A stretch of DNA of 10,034 nt from NCBI GenBank assembly GCA_964406505.1, contig CAYORX010000039.1, forward strand, positions 1 through 10,034. The letters run 5' to 3'. The stretch comes from DTU015 sp964406505. GTDB taxonomy: Bacteria > Bacillota > Sulfobacillia > Fermentithermobacillales > Fermentithermobacillaceae. This document shows positions 7,392 to 10,034 of the stretch, one piece after another; positions within the stretch are counted from its first letter, which is position 1, and each line of letters begins with the position of its first letter. A model generated the notes under the pieces. The model ran no database searches and was not told the DNA's origin. It worked only from the letters and a program-made list of their open reading frames with translations. The position numbers and the translations under genes were made by a program.

Positions 7392-7916
7392 CTATCTGCG
7401 CGTAGCAGCGGCTTGGGTATCCATTCCGCCTAGTTCCCGCAACATTTCAAATGTATCTATGCAGGTTATCCCAAATGACTTGCAAACATTAGGTATCTTA
7501 ATGCTTCTTTTTACACCTTTGCTAAACGTTTCCAATGTAACAACAATACAGTCCTTTGCCATACTATAGGCAATAAGCCATGCATCCGCACCTTGGGCAA
7601 ACTCGTTTTTAGCGGCAGAGGTGAATTGTTGCTGTGAAAAAGCCCGTCTCATGATAGTTCCATAAGCACTAACAACATCTTCATCGTTCGTACTTGCAAA
7701 GGCATGATCGAACTCGCTTTTTGTCCAAATAAATAATTCGTCATCCTTTCTGCCCTTTCTAAGCTCCCATTTAACGTAATCAATACTTCTTACTACTCCT
7801 ATATCCGCATAACCGGCTAGACAATCCCAAAATGCTGGTACGAGATCGAAAGCATAGTATCTTTGATATGCAGTAATAAATACATCGGCATCAAGAACAT
7901 AAATACGCTTTTTCAT
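7392..7916 (-). CDS. DUF4411-type PIN-domain protein, probable ribonuclease toxin/effector
   Basis: This 174-residue protein has the acidic pattern of PIN nucleases: YVLDADVFI with D9 and D11 on the first strand, VKWELRKG with E51, and QGADAWLIAYSMA with D111, followed by IVVTLE with E129 where the fourth acidic residue sits. PIN domains cleave RNA with Mg or Mn, often as toxins. The length and the KWELRKG and GADAWLIAYA-type motifs fit the DUF4411 family, which is often encoded beside HTH-ImmA/IrrE proteins. The ATG at 7916 shares one base with the preceding stop (TAATG), so the two are co-translated. No signal peptide or membrane segment is present. The active-site acids are retained, so it should be catalytic; its target is unknown. 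Confidence 0.8.
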   Translation of the reverse strand: MKKRIYVLDADVFITAYQRYYAFDLVPAFWDCLAGYADIGVVRSIDYVKWELRKGRKDDELFIWTKSEFDHAFASTNDEDVVSAYGTIMRRAFSQQQFTSAAKNEFAQGADAWLIAYSMAKDCIVVTLETFSKGVKRSIKIPNVCKSFGITCIDTFEMLRELGGMDTQAAATRR

Positions 7917-9073
7917 TACAAATACCCATCGCTTTTAAGAAGTTCAGCGTATTTATTGAAAGTAACTCCATGCAAACCTATTAGATCGTAACCACTTGTA
8001 TAAGTAAGCCGCCCTTCATTTACCGCTCTTACTACATACGAACCAAACCTACGTCCTATACGCATATTCTGTAGTGTCCAAAAGCTTGGCCCGTTATCAG
8101 ACTTGGTGCTTTGACGACGTTTTGCATCTTGCACACAGTATTCGTAAAAACGAAAGAACTCAGCTTTCGTGATGAGTTCCAAATCTAAGGCCCGCCTAGC
8201 TACAACAATCTCACTAACCTTAAAAATTCGGGCAGCAGACTGAAAAGGATTTTGGTCCCGTTCAACCCGAGGCCACGTAGCAAGTAAGTCGTTTTCGGGC
8301 ACCAAAAACTCTGCGGCCACTTTATCACAGGCTTGTTCCAAGGGATCATCTGCCGGTTGCAAGCCCTGCAGATCAAACAAAGCACTCTTTCCAAACATAA
8401 TGTGAGCAAGTTCATGAGCTAGCGTAAACATTTGAGCAACTTTAAAATCGGCACCATTTACAAACACCAAAGGTGCAAACTCATCAACTAGTACAAAACC
8501 GCGAAACTCCCGATGATCTAATTTCCGGTGAGTGTTGTTACCTACCACACTGTTTATTACCACCAAAATCCCACTATGCTCCATAATGTTACGAAGTCCC
8601 CGTACTGCCTCGCTCCAGTTAGAATAGAAAGAAGCCCAGTTTCTTTTAAGCCCCAAAGTTTTTCGTAACTTTTCAGCCACAATACGTGGATCATCGCCCA
8701 CTGAACAACTACCCACAAAAGTTAATGGTTCTTCATTATCGTCTATCATATAATCACGCAGCCAGGATTGACGGCGTTGCATAGTATATACAGTATCAAT
8801 AAGTTCAGGACTCGGTTGCGCATGTGGATCTTCTTCTAGCGTTCTAAAAAAAGGAAGAGGCAACACCTCAACTGGCGGGACTTTTAGAAAAAAATATCCT
8901 AGTGGCGTCCTAGTGGTTTTCGCAAAGGCTTCTAGTTGGCGAAGCGTCGGCTGAACCGATTTGGACAACCATTTTTGGATTCCGGGATGCCTTTTTTCTA
9001 AGGCAGATGCAGTTAAATTGGAACGCTCCAATGCCCAGCGAAACATCTCGCTACTCACATCAACTTTAGCCAC
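7916..9073 (-). CDS. XRE-like HTH plus ImmA/IrrE-family zinc metallopeptidase
   Basis: Residues are numbered from the GTG at 9073 (385 residues). The N-terminus (about 8-65, EMFRWALERSNL ... PTLRQLEAFAKTTRTPLGYFFL) is a degenerate XRE-type HTH. The middle contains the zinc peptidase motif HELAHIMFG (H220, E221, H224) with ACDKVAAEFLVP (E255 as likely third ligand), typical of ImmA/IrrE (COG2856). The C-terminal part (FWTLQNMRIGRRFGSYVVRAVNEGR) is the conserved tail of this class. Such proteins cleave or control a repressor or partner; next to a PIN gene they probably act as antitoxin or sensor. The frame opens at a TTG at 9088, but I prefer the GTG at 9073: GGGGGGGAG lies just before it, and relatives start MxVDVxPEMLRWA. 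The stop overlaps the PIN start. Confidence 0.85.
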   Translation of the reverse strand: MAKVDVSSEMFRWALERSNLTASALEKRHPGIQKWLSKSVQPTLRQLEAFAKTTRTPLGYFFLKVPPVEVLPLPFFRTLEEDPHAQPSPELIDTVYTMQRRQSWLRDYMIDDNEEPLTFVGSCSVGDDPRIVAEKLRKTLGLKRNWASFYSNWSEAVRGLRNIMEHSGILVVINSVVGNNTHRKLDHREFRGFVLVDEFAPLVFVNGADFKVAQMFTLAHELAHIMFGKSALFDLQGLQPADDPLEQACDKVAAEFLVPENDLLATWPRVERDQNPFQSAARIFKVSEIVVARRALDLELITKAEFFRFYEYCVQDAKRRQSTKSDNGPSFWTLQNMRIGRRFGSYVVRAVNEGRLTYTSGYDLIGLHGVTFNKYAELLKSDGYL

Positions 9074-9077
9074 ATCG

Positions 9078-9086
9078 CTCCCCCCC
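9078..9086 (-). promoter_or_regulatory. Ribosome binding site deciding the peptidase start
   Basis: Seven Gs followed by AG on the minus strand end 4 nt before the GTG at 9073. The upstream TTG at 9088 would absorb this run as GGG GGG codons, which argues against that start. Confidence 0.5.
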
Positions 9087-9128
9087 AATCACTACAAATT
9101 TAGCCATTATCAAATTTTGGTTCTAACT

Positions 9129-9161
9129 AGTATAAAAGAATTTGCTGCAAACTTACAGCAA
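9129..9161 (-). promoter_or_regulatory. Candidate promoter/operator of the peptidase-PIN module
   Basis: TATACT on the minus strand (9134-9129) is a good -10 element. Just upstream lies the inverted repeat TTGCTG (9142-9147) / CAGCAA (9156-9161) with an 8-nt interval. No strong -35 hexamer stands at 17 bp, which suits a promoter controlled by a bound regulator. The inverted repeat would overlap the -35/spacer region, consistent with self-regulation by the HTH protein. Confidence 0.35.
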
Positions 9162-9217
9162 CATAAATCCGTGTGACAAAATCTTATCGGTTTGCATTCT
9201 TTTTTCTTCCCGACGGT

Positions 9218-9250
9218 GATATCAATGTATATGGAGCCATCATTGATATC
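9218..9250. repeat. Perfect 10-bp inverted repeat
   Basis: GATATCAATG (9218-9227) and CATTGATATC (9241-9250) are exact inverses separated by 13 nt. There is no T-run after either arm, so it is not an obvious terminator. The sequence also reads as GDINVYGAIIDIYS in one plus-strand frame, so it may be coincidental coding remnant. Confidence 0.5.
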
Positions 9251-9449
9251 TATTCAACACAGTTTTCAAAATCACCTTGAAAAAATGCTGGCACCTGTCT
9301 TGAGCGCATCTGGATTATCCTTAAGTCCTCTAAAAGCACTCCCGATCGGATTACCACCCTACTGTGATGTGAAGTAATGCGATCTGTCAAGGTTCTTACT
9401 GTCACGTTCTATTATGAAATTCACAGTTTCAATCCGCTTTAGGATCTAA

Positions 9450-9698
9450 GGTATAACACGCCGACACAGGCTTTTTAGACACTATATAGGTTTAGTTGCT
9501 GTATCATTTGCGGGTATTGCTTGGACTTCCATGTTAGGCGAAATTTTGGTTAACAAGTCTCTCATACTTCATCTTGAACTTATGTTGGAAAAGTCTCGCG
9601 CAGCAGAAAACTTTAGGGAATTAGTCATCAGTATGCTTGAACAGCGGAAAATCTACCGGAGGAATAAAAATGTCCTTGCTCACCAAATCCCTGCATAA
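9450..9698 (+). pseudogene. Protein-like open frame without a proper start, probable gene remnant
   Basis: The frame is open from 9450 to a TAA at 9696. It has a hydrophobic stretch (YIGLVAVSFAGIAW) followed by an amphipathic, charged segment (LELMLEKSRAAENFRELV, EQRKIYRRNKNVLAHQIPA). The composition looks coding rather than random. The only ATG near the start is at 9531, in the middle of the apparent domain and without a ribosome site, so the 5' end seems lost. The same frame continues after the TAA with further protein-like stretches broken by a TGA at 9756 and a TAA at 9945. I do not recognise the family; a decayed membrane protein or mobile-element gene are options. Confidence 0.3.
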
Positions 9699-9872
9699 AG
9701 TGGCCTGTCTTACGAAGGTTTATTGACGAAACACCAACAGGTCCGTAAAGGAATCTGAGGCAAAATCTTTAGCCTAAAACCTTGGGCCACAATACCTAAA
9801 AGTCCCCCAAATTCATTAGCGAACACGATTAGGGCATTTTTATACACTAAATCCAGTGAATGTATAATAAAG

Positions 9873-9906
9873 CGCCTCAAGAATACGTTTGCAAAGTTGG
9901 AGGCGC
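9873..9906. repeat. 7-bp GC-rich inverted repeat
   Basis: GCGCCTC (9873-9879) and GAGGCGC (9900-9906) are exact inverses with a 20-nt interval. Reading the minus strand, the second arm is followed by TTTATTATA, so a weak terminator for minus-strand transcription is possible, but the loop is long for one. Confidence 0.25.
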
Positions 9907-9953
9907 ATAGGAGTTTGTACATTGATATAGTTATTCAATTGTTTTAACTAGCG

Positions 9954-10034
9954 ATGAAATGGGCTTGGCTGGTATTCTTTTACTTATACCTCACCTTAAT
10001 CTTAGGAATAACTTCATCTAAGTACTCATTTAAC
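9954..10034 (+). CDS. Possible start of a membrane or secreted protein, cut by the window end
   Basis: An ATG at 9954 opens a frame of 27 codons to the window edge. It begins MKWAWLVFFYLYLTLILGIT, which has the charge and hydrophobic core of a signal peptide or first membrane helix. There is no clear ribosome binding site upstream, so this may be chance. Confidence 0.2.
   Translation, partial: MKWAWLVFFYLYLTLILGITSSKYSFN

Larger units (their letters stand above)
9162..10034. other. Right flank without an intact recognisable gene
   Basis: No full-length gene was recognised here. The stretch contains inverted repeats at 9218-9250 and 9873-9906, one 82-codon open frame at 9450-9698 that looks protein-like but lacks a good start, and an ATG frame running off the end from 9954. 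Short open frames on both strands change every few hundred bases. I read this as decayed accessory DNA bordering the defence genes. Confidence 0.5.

Noticed and set aside
9192..9377. 61-codon plus-strand ORF starting MHSFFFPTV
   Set aside because: It has no ribosome binding site or known motif, and it overlaps the 10-bp inverted repeat and another frame that looks more protein-like.
9710..9922. 70-codon minus-strand ORF with a hydrophobic middle
   Set aside because: It has no ribosome binding site and no recognisable domain; the opposite strand has an equally plausible reading, so it is probably chance.
1..10034. CRISPR arrays, tRNA or rRNA genes
   Set aside because: No regularly spaced direct repeats, cloverleaf-like sequence or rRNA segments were seen on either strand.

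Overview
The window is bacterial chromosome or island DNA, AT-rich (roughly 40% GC by eye) and tightly packed, with almost every gene on the minus strand. Several starts are TTG or GTG with strong purine-rich ribosome binding sites. That fits Bacillota or a similar low-GC lineage, but no rRNA or housekeeping gene is present to settle taxonomy. A 60-base N run at 2468-2527 shows this is a draft scaffold.

The core (about 7044 down to 818) is a complete type I Zorya anti-phage operon: zorA (MotA-like motor with a long cytoplasmic tail), zorB (MotB/OmpA-like stator with a membrane Asp), zorC (EH-signature protein) and zorD (SNF2 helicase, split by the N run). The genes are translationally coupled: 2 nt between zorA and zorB, an ATGA overlap for zorB/zorC, and a TTGA overlap for zorC/zorD. 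In the characterised system ZorAB is an ion-driven envelope motor that senses phage injection, and ZorC and ZorD act on the incoming DNA.

Upstream of the operon (9073 to 7392) lies a two-gene module: an XRE-like HTH plus ImmA/IrrE zinc metallopeptidase, overlapping a DUF4411-type PIN ribonuclease. It resembles a toxin-antitoxin or regulator-effector pair. The 338-bp space between this module and zorA holds a candidate promoter and two copies of a promoter-proximal repeat that may be an operator.

Downstream of zorD (714 to 140) is a decayed Dam/D12-class DNA adenine methyltransferase. Its lesions are a TGA at the Trp of the KWAGGK motif, an internal deletion removing the SAM-binding motif, a one-base frameshift and a lost C-terminus. 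The C-terminal break coincides with what looks like the end of an insertion element (about 1-147) carrying repeated TTTAATGTG motifs.

The right flank (9089-10034) has no convincing intact gene. It contains a probable operator/promoter for the peptidase-PIN module, several inverted repeats, an open frame that looks like gene debris, and possibly the first codons of a membrane or secreted protein running off the window. Overall this is a defence island segment: an intact Zorya system and a peptidase-PIN module between decayed mobile-element and methylase remnants.
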